DNA of 64,000 nt from Bacteroidota bacterium (GTDB taxonomy: Bacteria > Bacteroidota > Bacteroidia > 2-12-FULL-35-15), in assembly GCA_017303895.1 (NCBI GenBank), contig JAFLBF010000001.1, positions 558,001 through 622,000 of the forward strand. The letters run 5' to 3'. The position numbers were made by a program, and so were the translations under genes. Shown here piece by piece: positions 1-8,354 of this stretch. How positions within the stretch are numbered: position 1 is the first letter of the stretch; each line of letters starts with the position of its first letter. Below the pieces are notes generated by a model. It had not been told where the DNA came from. It worked only from the letters and a program-made list of their open reading frames with translations, and searched no databases.

Positions 1-1603
1 ACGTATATGTTCCAGGGGCATTGATGGTTGCTGTTGGATTAGCAATTGTGCTGCTGCTTAAATACGTTGAAGGTGACCAAGAGTAGGTATAAACCCCGGC
101 AGGTGTTGGCGTTACATTTAACTGAATAGGCTGAGTCAAACAAGTTGTTGCCGCTGATTGGCTTACGGTAAAGCTATAGTCAGGAACAACAGTTATTGTA
201 ATCGTGTCTTTATTGACACATGTTCCGCTTAAGTCGCTGGTTACTTCATAAACAGTAGTAGCACTTGGACTAGCAATAGGGTTAGCGCAAGGGTTACAAG
301 AGAAGTTGGTTCCAACAGCCATTGGCGGACCACTCAATACAGCCCAGTTGAAAACACTACCACCTGTACCCGTCAATTGAGCCGTTTGGCTTCCGCAGAT
401 GATCTGGTCAGGGCCACCCAATGTTCTTGGTAATACATTGATATCGTAAACAAATGTTTGCTGACCTTGAACCGGACAAGCACCATCGTTTACTGTAACA
501 CTGAATGTTGTGTTGGTATTGGCGCTTCCACCCGGAGCAGTCCAGATAATGTTTGCTGTCATTGGATTGGCACCACTAGTGGTGATCGTAGCACCCGGTA
601 GCACAGTCAATAAATTTGTTACAATGGAAAGGGAGTCACCCGCATCCGCATCGGTATAAACAGCGTTAAAGTTAAAGACAGAGCCTTCGCACATCTCAAT
701 AGAATACGGTCCGGTTTGAACCGATGTTCCTGTTAATCCGGTAATAGCACCAGCTGTAGGTGAAGGAACAATGTTGGAACAGTTTTGTACAATGAACTGA
801 ATATCGCGCATGGTCGTTCCTAAAAGATTGCCATTGCTATCATATTCTTCCACCATTACAACCACCACAAAGTTTCCAAGTGTGGTTGGTGTAAATGTTA
901 ATTGTCCAGTTAATGGGTCGATCGCAATTCCCGGGATAGGTGAACCTGCCGTATAACCGGGATTATACGCTAATAATGTTCCTCCTGCTCCTAAAGCATT
1001 TACTAAAGAATAATACAATGAATCTCCGTCCGTTTCCACAACACCATAGCTGTAATTCACCTGTTGGTTGATACAAACGTAAGGAATAGGTTGAGCTGTA
1101 AAAGAAGGAGAGTTGTTACAAGAATCAGTAGCACTGTTCATTGTAGCTTGTAGATAACTATCTAACGAACCCGGATTTGTTAAGTTAAGAATGGCATTGT
1201 TACGGCAACAAGTGGTCCAGCTCATGGTCCAGGTATTACAAGTTGGGCTCAATGTAACTGTTCCTGTATAATTAAATACCCACATTCCCGGAAGCGTACC
1301 TCCGCTACAGGTACTGTTGTTTATTTGTGATGGACACAACTGAGAGATCTCTGTTCCGCCAGGATTGGTTACATTCACCAAAGCGGTAGCAGTTCCGCCA
1401 CAAGTACTTGTGAATGTGATGGTTTGAGAGGCGCCAGGATCAAAGCCCAAGCAGTCAACAAACAGGTTCAGATTGATCTGATATTGGTTGTTTCCCAAAC
1501 AAACATAGTTAATGTCACCACCTGCAATATGTGATGCTTTTGCAACATTAGCAGAAAAGAACAAGCCAATAGAAACAAATAATAGTAAGTAAAATTTTTT
1601 CAT
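1..1603 (-). CDS. Large secreted repeat protein, SHIAGGD family (3' end outside window)
   Basis: Read on the minus strand from the ATG at 1601-1603, this frame stays open to the window edge (about 534 codons), so the C-terminus is missing. It starts with a signal peptide (MKKFYLLLFVSIGLFFSANV) followed by the SHIAGGDINYVC block and a Cys-rich N-terminal domain. This start is typical of very large Bacteroidota exported proteins that usually end in a gliding-motility-associated or T9SS C-terminal domain. Later there are cadherin/PKD-like beta-sandwich repeats, with segments such as GQLTFTPTTLGNF and PGTYTYSW-type strands. Probable role: cell-surface or secreted structural/adhesive protein exported by T9SS. 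The sorting domain itself is not visible. It is divergent from holB. The family call is reliable; no specific ligand or function can be named. Confidence 0.85.
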   Translation of the reverse strand, partial: MKKFYLLLFVSIGLFFSANVAKASHIAGGDINYVCLGNNQYQINLNLFVDCLGFDPGASQTITFTSTCGGTATALVNVTNPGGTEISQLCPSQINNSTCSGGTLPGMWVFNYTGTVTLSPTCNTWTMSWTTCCRNNAILNLTNPGSLDSYLQATMNSATDSCNNSPSFTAQPIPYVCINQQVNYSYGVVETDGDSLYYSLVNALGAGGTLLAYNPGYTAGSPIPGIAIDPLTGQLTFTPTTLGNFVVVVMVEEYDSNGNLLGTTMRDIQFIVQNCSNIVPSPTAGAITGLTGTSVQTGPYSIEMCEGSVFNFNAVYTDADAGDSLSIVTNLLTVLPGATITTSGANPMTANIIWTAPGGSANTNTTFSVTVNDGACPVQGQQTFVYDINVLPRTLGGPDQIICGSQTAQLTGTGGSVFNWAVLSGPPMAVGTNFSCNPCANPIASPSATTVYEVTSDLSGTCVNKDTITITVVPDYSFTVSQSAATTCLTQPIQLNVTPTPAGVYTYSWSPSTYLSSSTIANPTATINAPGTYT

Positions 1604-1631
1604 TTTCTTAGAGATTATAAGAGGCTAATAT

Positions 1632-1660
1632 ATGAAAATTAAAATAAATCTAATTTTCAT
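1632..1660. promoter_or_regulatory. Perfect 10-bp inverted repeat between divergent genes
   Basis: ATGAAAATTA at 1632-1641 is the exact reverse complement of TAATTTTCAT at 1651-1660, with 9 bases between them. It lies about 30 bp upstream of the large secreted protein start, in the divergent region with holB. It has no T-run, so it reads more like an operator or a 5' UTR hairpin than a terminator. Function is inferred only. Confidence 0.35.
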
Positions 1661-1752
1661 ATTCTTATCAGGATAAAAAAGGGAACCGGGTTATTAAGAA
1701 AATGAGGTTTAAAAAATGTCAGAAAGGGCTTATTTATACTGAAATCATTTAG

Positions 1753-1760
1753 TATCTTTG
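1753..1760 (+). promoter_or_regulatory. Bacteroidota -7 box upstream of holB
   Basis: TATCTTTG matches the Bacteroidota -7 consensus TAnnTTTG exactly and lies 27 bp before the holB start. No convincing TTG -33 element is seen at the usual distance, so this is a partial promoter match. It would drive holB and probably the closely spaced genes that follow. Confidence 0.35.
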
Positions 1761-1787
1761 AGAGTTTTTTAGTAGAAAAATAGCGAG

Positions 1788-2930
1788 ATGTTATTTCACG
1801 AAATTATTGGTCAACAGGCAGTTAAAGAACGTCTGGTCCGCTCTGTAAAAGAGGGAAGGATCAGTCATGCACAGCTGTTTTTGGGTCCGGAAGGAAACGG
1901 AAGCCTGGCTTTGGCCATGGCTTATGCTCAGTATATTTCGTGTAAGGATAAAAAAGAGGATGACGCCTGTGGTGTTTGTCCTTCTTGTATAAAGTATAAT
2001 AAGCTGATTCACCCCGATCTTCATTTTGTTTATCCTGTTGCCTTATCAAAGGATGTGAGAACAAGTACAGATGTGATCGCTAAATTCAGAGAGGCATTCC
2101 TTGATAATCCATACATCAGCTTGTTCAAATGGTTTGAGCAGCTGGATGCGGAAAATAAACAAGCCGTTATTGGGGTTGAGGAAAGTGGCGAGATCCTTCG
2201 TAAGCTTAGTTTAACTACCTATGAGGCTGAATATAAGATCATGGTCATTTGGCAAGCGGAGAAGATGAATCAAGCAGCTGCCAATAAGTTGTTAAAGATA
2301 TTGGAAGAGCCACCTGATAAAACATTGTTTTTGCTGGTATGTGAAAGTGAAGATCAATTATTGCGAACCATTGTTTCCAGAACACAGCTGATCAAGATCC
2401 CTAAAATTGCTGATCAGGATATGTTAAAAGCATTGGTAGAAAAAAATGGCCTGTCTCCTGAGGATGCTGAGAAAACAGCGCATTTAGCGGATGGAAGTTA
2501 TGCCGAGGCGCTATTGTTGATCAATGAGAATGAAAATGCTGCTCAAAATTTATTGAGCTTTCAAAAGTTAATGAGAGCAAGTTTAAAGTTTGATGCAAAA
2601 GCAGTTATCTCCTGGATAGATGAGGTAAGTGCAGCGGGGCGTGAACGACAAAAGAATTTTATTAATTATTCGCTGCATATTATTCGCGAAAGCATGATCA
2701 TCAATTATGGGGATCCGGTTTTAACCAAGCTGGGTAAAGATGAGCAAGATTTCGTAAGAAAGTTTGCGCCATTTATTCACTCCAATAATATTGAACGATT
2801 TACTGAAGAGTTAAATAAAGCCTATTATCACATGGAACGGAACGCTAATCCGAAAATACTATTTATGGATCTGGCATTTAAGTTCAATGAATTATTAAAT
2901 GTTCCGAAACCGGAACTTATTAAAAACTAA
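1788..2930 (+). CDS. holB: DNA polymerase III delta' subunit
   Basis: 380-residue clamp-loader subunit that helps load the sliding clamp on primed DNA. The N-terminus (IIGQQ...ISHAQLFLGPEGNGS, loop at residues 33-39) is the delta'/DnaX AAA+ fold with a degenerate Walker A, as expected because delta' does not hydrolyse ATP. Cysteines 52, 61, 64 and 67 form the zinc module. The segment NQAAANKLLKILEEPP followed by a VSRTQ motif is the clamp-loader sensor/SRC region. It is first in a plus-strand gene run; ricT follows after 34 bp. This order (delta', PSP1 protein, gldH) is commonly seen in Bacteroidota. The start is the first ATG after the -7 box. Confident call. Confidence 0.95.
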   Translation: MLFHEIIGQQAVKERLVRSVKEGRISHAQLFLGPEGNGSLALAMAYAQYISCKDKKEDDACGVCPSCIKYNKLIHPDLHFVYPVALSKDVRTSTDVIAKFREAFLDNPYISLFKWFEQLDAENKQAVIGVEESGEILRKLSLTTYEAEYKIMVIWQAEKMNQAAANKLLKILEEPPDKTLFLLVCESEDQLLRTIVSRTQLIKIPKIADQDMLKALVEKNGLSPEDAEKTAHLADGSYAEALLLINENENAAQNLLSFQKLMRASLKFDAKAVISWIDEVSAAGRERQKNFINYSLHIIRESMIINYGDPVLTKLGKDEQDFVRKFAPFIHSNNIERFTEELNKAYYHMERNANPKILFMDLAFKFNELLNVPKPELIKN

Positions 2931-2951
2931 AAGAAGCCGGAGCATTCCGGC
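2901..2951 (+). promoter_or_regulatory. Two tandem hairpins at the holB-ricT junction
   Basis: Two perfect 6-bp stems with 4-base loops sit close together: GTTCCG-aaac-CGGAAC (2901-2916, inside the end of holB) and GCCGGA-gcat-TCCGGC (2936-2951, 13 bp before the ricT ATG). CCGGAA at 2910-2915 can also pair with TTCCGG at 2945-2950, so alternative folds are possible. Neither stem is followed by a T-run. Possible translational or transcript-stability control of ricT; this is inference from base pairing only. Confidence 0.4.
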
Positions 2952-2964
2952 ATGGAAATAAATT

Positions 2965-4341
2965 ATGGGATGTAGTGGATGTTCAACCGGAAGAGGTTGT
3001 AGTACAGAAAGCAAAGGTTTGCCGGGAGGCTGTAGAAATAATGGCTCCTGTGGCACAGGCGGATGTAATAAATTAAGTGTATTCGATTGGTTAGCCAATA
3101 TGGAATTGCCCGGGGGGCAGGCTCCATTTGATTGCGTGGAGATACGATTCAAGAACAGCCGGAAAGAATTCTTTAGAAATGTGAACAACCTCCAATTGAA
3201 CGTTGGGGATGTTGTGGCTGTTGAAGCTTCACCGGGACACGATATCGGTATTGTGTCGATTTCAGGGGAATTGGTTCGTATCCAAATGAAAAAACAGAAT
3301 GTTGATCCCGCCTCCGAACAGATCAAAAAAGTATATCGAAAAGCTAAACAAACCGATATTGAAAAATGGCAGGAGGCACAAGGCTTGGAATATAACACCA
3401 TGCACCGTGCAAGAACAATAGCTGTTAAGCTTGGATTACAAATGAAGATCAGTGATGTAGAATACCAGGGAGATAAAACAAAAGCGATCTTTTATTATAC
3501 GGCCGATGAACGTGTTGATTTTCGTGAGTTGATCAAAGTAATGGCCGATGAATTTAAAGTGCGTATTGAAATGCGACAGATCGGTGCCCGTCAGGAAGCC
3601 AGTCGTTTAGGAGGTATCGGATCATGTGGACGAGAATTGTGTTGCTCTACATGGCTAACAGATTTCAGATCTGTTGGTACAAGTGCAGCCCGTTATCAGC
3701 AATTATCGTTGAATCCATTGAAGTTAGCCGGACAATGCGGAAAGCTAAAATGTTGTTTGAACTACGAGTTGGATAGCTATATGGATGCTCTAAAAGATTT
3801 TCCTGAAATTAATAATGTGAAATTAGAAACGGAAAAAGGAAGAGCTTTCCACCAAAAGACCGATATTTTCAGAAGAACCATGTTCTTCTCCTACTTTGAT
3901 GAGCCGGATAATTTTATTCCACTTTCTGTTGATCGTGTAAAGGAAGTAATGGCTTTAAATGCGGATGGGAAAAAACCGTCAGACCTACTTGTTCATGTTC
4001 AACAAAAAGTAGTTGAGAAAAAACCGGATTATGAAAATGTAGTTGGACAAGATGACTTAACACGTTTTGATAAAAAGAAAAATAATAACAAGTCGAAGAA
4101 CAGAAATAAAAAGCGCCCGCAAGGTGGAGGTGGAAATAATCCAAATCAACAACAGGCGAAGCCGAATAATAATCCGAATCAACAAAAATCAAATAATAAC
4201 CCGAATCAAGGGAAACCAAACAATAACAGGCCTAACAACAATAAGCCCAATAACAATAACAACAACCGTCCGCGACCAAATAACAATCGTCCGCGACCAA
4301 ACAATAATAACAATAACCCAAAGCCACCACAAGCAGAATAA
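2965..4341 (+). CDS. ricT: PSP1/RicT-family iron-sulfur protein with Asn-rich tail
   Basis: 458 residues. The PSP1 domain (about residues 50-300) carries the two cysteine clusters typical of RicT/YaaT: GSCGRELCCSTW and GQCGKLKCCLNYE. In Bacillus the Ric complex (RicA, RicF, RicT) binds iron-sulfur clusters and affects RNA maturation and development; the role in Bacteroidota is unknown. Two regions are unusual. The first 36 residues hold six cysteines (3, 6, 12, 23, 29, 34) in a Gly/Ser-rich segment. The last roughly 95 residues are Lys/Arg-rich, then a low-complexity Asn/Pro/Gln run. It lies between holB and gldH, and its TAA overlaps the gldH ATG by one base. The family is certain; the cluster-binding role of the N-terminal cysteines is a guess. 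Confidence 0.9.
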   Translation: MGCSGCSTGRGCSTESKGLPGGCRNNGSCGTGGCNKLSVFDWLANMELPGGQAPFDCVEIRFKNSRKEFFRNVNNLQLNVGDVVAVEASPGHDIGIVSISGELVRIQMKKQNVDPASEQIKKVYRKAKQTDIEKWQEAQGLEYNTMHRARTIAVKLGLQMKISDVEYQGDKTKAIFYYTADERVDFRELIKVMADEFKVRIEMRQIGARQEASRLGGIGSCGRELCCSTWLTDFRSVGTSAARYQQLSLNPLKLAGQCGKLKCCLNYELDSYMDALKDFPEINNVKLETEKGRAFHQKTDIFRRTMFFSYFDEPDNFIPLSVDRVKEVMALNADGKKPSDLLVHVQQKVVEKKPDYENVVGQDDLTRFDKKKNNNKSKNRNKKRPQGGGGNNPNQQQAKPNNNPNQQKSNNNPNQGKPNNNRPNNNKPNNNNNNRPRPNNNRPRPNNNNNNPKPPQAE

Positions 4342-4826
4342 TGAGGAATAGATCAATAATCAAGATGGGTTTTGGATTAGCAGCAGGATGGTGTTTGCTG
4401 TTGTTTGCCTCGTGCGATAGTAATCGTATCTATGAGCAGAACGAAACCATTCCTGAATCAGGATGGAACACGAATGATGTCAAAAAGTTTGAAGTAGAAA
4501 TAAAAGACCCGGCAACACCGGTAAATTTTTATATCAATATTCGCCATGCAGATGGTTACCCGTACAGCAATTTATTTTTATTTATAAAAACAAATCTGCC
4601 GGGCGGCAAAGCATCCGTTGATACACTTGAATGTATGTTGGCTGATGAAAAAGGCAAATGGTTAGGCAGCGGAATAGGAGATATTTATGATAATCAAATA
4701 CCATTCAAACGAAATGTACGTTTTCCTCAGGCTGGAAAATATGTATTTGAGATACAGCAAGGCATGCGTACGGACGGAGTGCCTTTGATCATGGATGTTG
4801 GATTAAGAATTGAAAAGACAGAATAA
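4341..4826 (+). CDS. gldH: Gliding motility lipoprotein GldH
   Basis: 161 residues with an N-terminal hydrophobic segment and an SPII lipobox ending at Cys25 (LLLFASCDSN). The mature part matches the GldH family: an early NRIYEQNETIP segment, the YINIRHADGYPYSNLFLFI strand region, and a GSGIGDIYDNQIPF motif. GldH is one of the lipoproteins needed for gliding in Flavobacterium johnsoniae; its exact biochemical role is not known. It starts on the ricT stop codon (TAATG), implying translational coupling, and ends 17 bp before the PBP gene. Its presence supports a gliding/T9SS-bearing Bacteroidota host. Confidence 0.92.
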   Translation: MRNRSIIKMGFGLAAGWCLLLFASCDSNRIYEQNETIPESGWNTNDVKKFEVEIKDPATPVNFYINIRHADGYPYSNLFLFIKTNLPGGKASVDTLECMLADEKGKWLGSGIGDIYDNQIPFKRNVRFPQAGKYVFEIQQGMRTDGVPLIMDVGLRIEKTE

Positions 4827-4843
4827 TTTATAGCGCGAAGATC

Positions 4844-7111
4844 ATGGCAGCAGAGAAATCGAAATCACCTAAACAAAATTTTAAGAGATACATCATTGCT
4901 TTTTGGCTCATCTTTTTTGGACCAATTGCATTTTTATTTCTATTTGTATTAGGGGTGCGTTTGTTTGCAGATCTTCCGGATACAGAGGAATTGCAAAACC
5001 CGAAGACACTTTTAGCTACCGAGATCATCTCCAGCGATATGAAAGTGCTTGGAAAATTTTATGCGGAAAACAGAACCAATGTAAAGTACAAAGAGATCTC
5101 ACCTTATGTGGTAAATGCTTTGATCGCAACCGAGGATGCCCGCTTCTATGAGCACTCCGGAGTCGATTTTAAAGCACTGGGGCGTGCAGTAGCGGGAGCT
5201 TTAACTTTTAGTACTTCGAGTGGAGGTGGGAGTACCATTTCTCAACAATTAGCAAAATTATTATTCCCAAGAGAAGATCTGAACAAGGTTCAATTGGTAA
5301 TCCGTAAGATCAAAGAATGGATCATTGCAACAAAACTAGAGAGAGAGTACACAAAAGAAGAGATCATTGCTCTATACCTTAACAAGTTTGATTTTAACCA
5401 CAATGCTGTTGGGATTAAATCTGCAGCTCAAATTTATTTTGACACAACTCCCGACTCGTTGAAAATAGAAGAGGCTGCGATGCTTGTTGGAATGTTACAG
5501 AACCCAACAAAATGGGATCCGGTAAGGGAATCAAAAAAGAAAGGCGCTACGACCAGAAGAAATGTTGTACTTAAACAAATGGTCAAGTATGGTTATCTTG
5601 AGCAAGTAGTATACGATTCATTAAATGTACTTCCAATTAAAACAGATTTTCATCCGGAAGATCATAATGAAGGATTAGCGCCTTATTTTAGAGAATATTT
5701 ACGTGATGTGTTTTTGAAAAAATGGTGCGATCAAAATCGTAAACCGGATGGAACAAAATATGATATCTATCGCGATGGATTAAAGATCTATACAACCATT
5801 GATTCACGGATGCAGCGCTATGCAGAGCAAGCAGCAACAGAGCATCTGAAAGAATTACAAGCGGCATTCTTTAAAGATTGTAAACGTAAAAAGAATGCTC
5901 CGTTTGCATGGAATGTTTCAAAAGATGAGATCAAGACCATCATGACACAAGCCATGAAACGCAGTGAGCGTTACCGAGTTTTGAAAAAAGCAGGCAGGTC
6001 GATGGAAGAGATCGAAAAGAATTTTAATACACCAATTGAAATGACTTTATTCACTTGGGATGGTGAGAAAGATACAACCATGACACCAATGGATTCGATC
6101 CGTTATGCCAAATCCTATTTGCAAACCGGATTCATGTCAATGGAGCCACAAACCGGATATATCAAAGCATGGGTAGGAGGTATCAATCATAAATATTTTC
6201 AATACGATCACGTACAGATCGGTCATGCACGTCAGGTAGGATCCACCTTCAAACCGTTTGTATACGCATTGGCAATTCAGGAAGGATACTCTCCTTGTTA
6301 TCGTTTGCCGAATGTTCCTACCACGATCACGTATGATGATAAAGAATGGACTCCATCCAATTCTGATGATAAATTGAATGGAAGAATGTTGACCATTCAA
6401 CAGGCTTTAGCGAATTCAGTAAATTATATCTCTGCTTATTTTATGAAACAGTTTGGTCCGCAAGCAACTGTTGATCTTGTTCGTAGGATGGGAATCGTTT
6501 CACCGATCGATCCTGTTCCTGCTATCTGTCTTGGCACACCGGAGATCAGTGTATTTGAAATGGTAGGAGCCAATGCTACTTTTGCCAACAAAGGAACATG
6601 GATAGAACCAACATTTGTTACACGCATTGAAGATAAAAATGGAAAAGTGTTAGCCGATTTTGTTCCGAAAACAGAAGAGGTGATGAGTGAGGAGAAAGCA
6701 TACGTGATGATACAGTTGATGAAGGGCGTTGTACAAATTGGTACCGGTGTCCGTTTGCGTTATCGTTATAAATTGAATCAACCAATGGCAGGTAAAACTG
6801 GTACTACACAGAATAATTCCGATGGATGGTTTATGGGTATCACACCTGATCTGGTTTCAGGCTGTTGGGTTGGTGCGGAAGATCGTTCGGTTCACTTTAA
6901 CAGTACGAATGAAGGGCAAGGTGCCAGCATGGCTTTGCCGATCTTTGCTAAGTATATGCAAAAAGTGTATGCCGATAAAACAATAAAGATCACACAAGGA
7001 GATTTTGAAAAACCTTCCAAGAAGATCGATATTGAAATGGATTGCAGTAAATACAATAAAGAGTTGGAGAGCGGTGTAGAGAATTTCAATGAAACAGAAG
7101 ACTTTTATTAA
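4844..7111 (+). CDS. mrcA: Class A penicillin-binding protein (PBP1A type)
   Basis: 755-residue bifunctional peptidoglycan synthase. It has a short cytoplasmic tail, one membrane segment (about residues 16-40), and a GT51 transglycosylase domain with the catalytic Glu97 in the ATEDARFYEHSG motif plus GGGSTISQQLAKLLF. A transpeptidase domain follows, with the nucleophile Ser467 (STFK), SVN at 525-527 and KTGT at 651-654. All key residues are present. It polymerises and cross-links murein in the periplasm. It sits 17 bp after gldH and 10 bp before the CoA-transferase, so it is likely in the same transcript. Length is usual for Bacteroidota PBP1A proteins. Confidence 0.95.
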   Translation: MAAEKSKSPKQNFKRYIIAFWLIFFGPIAFLFLFVLGVRLFADLPDTEELQNPKTLLATEIISSDMKVLGKFYAENRTNVKYKEISPYVVNALIATEDARFYEHSGVDFKALGRAVAGALTFSTSSGGGSTISQQLAKLLFPREDLNKVQLVIRKIKEWIIATKLEREYTKEEIIALYLNKFDFNHNAVGIKSAAQIYFDTTPDSLKIEEAAMLVGMLQNPTKWDPVRESKKKGATTRRNVVLKQMVKYGYLEQVVYDSLNVLPIKTDFHPEDHNEGLAPYFREYLRDVFLKKWCDQNRKPDGTKYDIYRDGLKIYTTIDSRMQRYAEQAATEHLKELQAAFFKDCKRKKNAPFAWNVSKDEIKTIMTQAMKRSERYRVLKKAGRSMEEIEKNFNTPIEMTLFTWDGEKDTTMTPMDSIRYAKSYLQTGFMSMEPQTGYIKAWVGGINHKYFQYDHVQIGHARQVGSTFKPFVYALAIQEGYSPCYRLPNVPTTITYDDKEWTPSNSDDKLNGRMLTIQQALANSVNYISAYFMKQFGPQATVDLVRRMGIVSPIDPVPAICLGTPEISVFEMVGANATFANKGTWIEPTFVTRIEDKNGKVLADFVPKTEEVMSEEKAYVMIQLMKGVVQIGTGVRLRYRYKLNQPMAGKTGTTQNNSDGWFMGITPDLVSGCWVGAEDRSVHFNSTNEGQGASMALPIFAKYMQKVYADKTIKITQGDFEKPSKKIDIEMDCSKYNKELESGVENFNETEDFY

Positions 7112-7121
7112 TTATATAATT

Positions 7122-7829
7122 ATGAATAAGACAGTAAAAAATGCGGAAGAAGCAATAAAGGACATTCAGGATAACATGACCCTGATGTTAGGAGGATTTG
7201 GTTTGTGTGGGATCCCGGAGAATTGTATTTCAGCATTGGTAAAAAAGGGAGTTAAAGGTTTAACGTGTATCTCTAACAATGCTGGTGTGGATGATTTCGG
7301 AATAGGATTGATGTTACAAACCCGTCAGGTGAAAAAAATGATCTCTTCGTATGTAGGAGAGAATGCAGAATTTGAACGTCAGTTATTAAGTGGAGAATTA
7401 GAAGTAGAATTGATTCCTCAAGGAACATTAGCTACACGCTGCCTGGCGGCTGGTTACGGTATGCCGGCAATATTTACTCCTGCAGGTGTAGGAACAGAGG
7501 TAGCAATAGGAAAAGAGACACGCAAGTTTATGGTAGATGGTGCAGAAAAAGAATTCCTAATGGAAATGGCTTTTGATGCCGATTTTGCAATTGTTAAAGC
7601 TTGGAAAGGCGATACACACGGAAATTTGATCTATCGTGAAACGGCTCGTAATTTTAATCCAATGATGGCAATGGCAGGAAAAATTACAATTGCAGAGGTG
7701 GAGGAACTGGTTCCTGCCGGTGAATTAAATCCTGATCATATTCATACTCCGGGAATTTATGTACACCGTATTTTCCAAGGAGCAAATTATGAAAAACGAA
7801 TTGAACAAAGAACGGTGAGAGTAAGATAA
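7122..7829 (+). CDS. scoA: 3-oxoacid CoA-transferase subunit A
   Basis: Alpha subunit of a class I CoA-transferase (succinyl-CoA:3-ketoacid/acetoacetate type), which moves CoA between succinate and acetoacetyl groups in ketone-body or short-chain acid metabolism. The start at 7122 (MNKTVKNAEEA) is chosen over an in-frame ATG at 7089, which lies inside the PBP gene. Family motifs are present: GGFGLCGIPEN near the N-terminus, TCISNNAG, a GTLATRCLAAG loop, and MAMAGKITIAEVEELV near the C-terminus. The partner subunit scoB follows but is separated by a 525-bp insert that holds a four-helix-bundle gene; normally the two are adjacent. The stop codon overlaps the left inverted repeat of that insert. 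Confidence 0.93.
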   Translation: MNKTVKNAEEAIKDIQDNMTLMLGGFGLCGIPENCISALVKKGVKGLTCISNNAGVDDFGIGLMLQTRQVKKMISSYVGENAEFERQLLSGELEVELIPQGTLATRCLAAGYGMPAIFTPAGVGTEVAIGKETRKFMVDGAEKEFLMEMAFDADFAIVKAWKGDTHGNLIYRETARNFNPMMAMAGKITIAEVEELVPAGELNPDHIHTPGIYVHRIFQGANYEKRIEQRTVRVR

Positions 7830-8343
7830 TTTGGAAATGGACTAATTTGAAAATGTAGAGATTTCTGGATTAATTCTTCTTTAATTTGAAGTAAAAAAGA
7901 CTAAAAATTATGCAAGAGAGACCCAATGTTATTGTTGATAAAACTTTTGAGTTTGCATTATTAATAGTTGAGTTTGCTGAAAAGTTAGAATCAAATAAAA
8001 GATATGTTATAGCAAACCAATTACTAAAATCAGGAACATCTATTGGTGCAAATGTAAGAGAGGCGCAAAATGCAGAGAGCAAAGCGGATTTTATTCATAA
8101 GATGAAAATAGCAGCAAAAGAAGCAGATGAGACTGAATATTGGTTGTTGTTGTGTCAAAAGTCAGAAAATTATCCTGATTGCGAAGGACTTCAGAAGGAA
8201 GTAAAGGAGATAGTAAAAATTCTTTCAAAGATAATTGCATCATCAAAAAATAAATCATTAACAAATTAAAATTAAAAACAATAGATAAGAACAAAGAATG
8301 TGCTATTAAAAGAATTATTTTCAAATTAGCTCATTTTCAAATT
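7828..8343. mobile_element. Putative four-helix-bundle cassette with imperfect inverted-repeat ends
   Basis: The left arm (7828-7855) and right arm (8316-8343) are inverted repeats: 24 of 28 bases match when one is reverse-complemented. Both carry the TTTTCAAATT word, twice in the right arm with one more shortened copy beyond it. The left arm begins in the scoA stop codon and the right arm ends 11 bp before the scoB ATG, so the unit fills the whole space between two subunit genes. The only gene inside is the 119-residue IVS-type protein. No transposase is encoded, so mobility is inferred from the arms and the position only. Confidence 0.45.
7910..8269 (+). CDS. Four-helix-bundle protein, 23S rRNA intervening-sequence (S23) family
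   Basis: 119 residues, mostly helical, with the family core SGTSIGANVREA and the downstream EADETEYWL motif. Relatives are encoded in intervening sequences of 23S rRNA in Leptospira and Coxiella, and the accessory protein Avd of diversity-generating retroelements has the same fold; free-standing copies are common in Bacteroidota with no assigned function. This copy interrupts the scoA-scoB pair and is bounded by imperfect inverted repeats (7828-7855, 8316-8343). A second family member lies at 51790-52140. There is no adjacent reverse transcriptase or template repeat, so an Avd/DGR role is not supported. Confidence 0.85.
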   Translation: MQERPNVIVDKTFEFALLIVEFAEKLESNKRYVIANQLLKSGTSIGANVREAQNAESKADFIHKMKIAAKEADETEYWLLLCQKSENYPDCEGLQKEVKEIVKILSKIIASSKNKSLTN

Positions 8344-8354
8344 CTCAAATTAAT

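Noticed and set aside
4067-4351. 94-residue Ile/Thr-rich frame overlapping the end of ricT
   Set aside because: It arises from reading the AAT/AAC-rich tail in another frame; composition is low-complexity and the gldH start lies within its end.
7910-8269. Avd protein of a diversity-generating retroelement
   Set aside because: No reverse transcriptase, template repeat or variable repeat is nearby; only the four-helix fold is shared.
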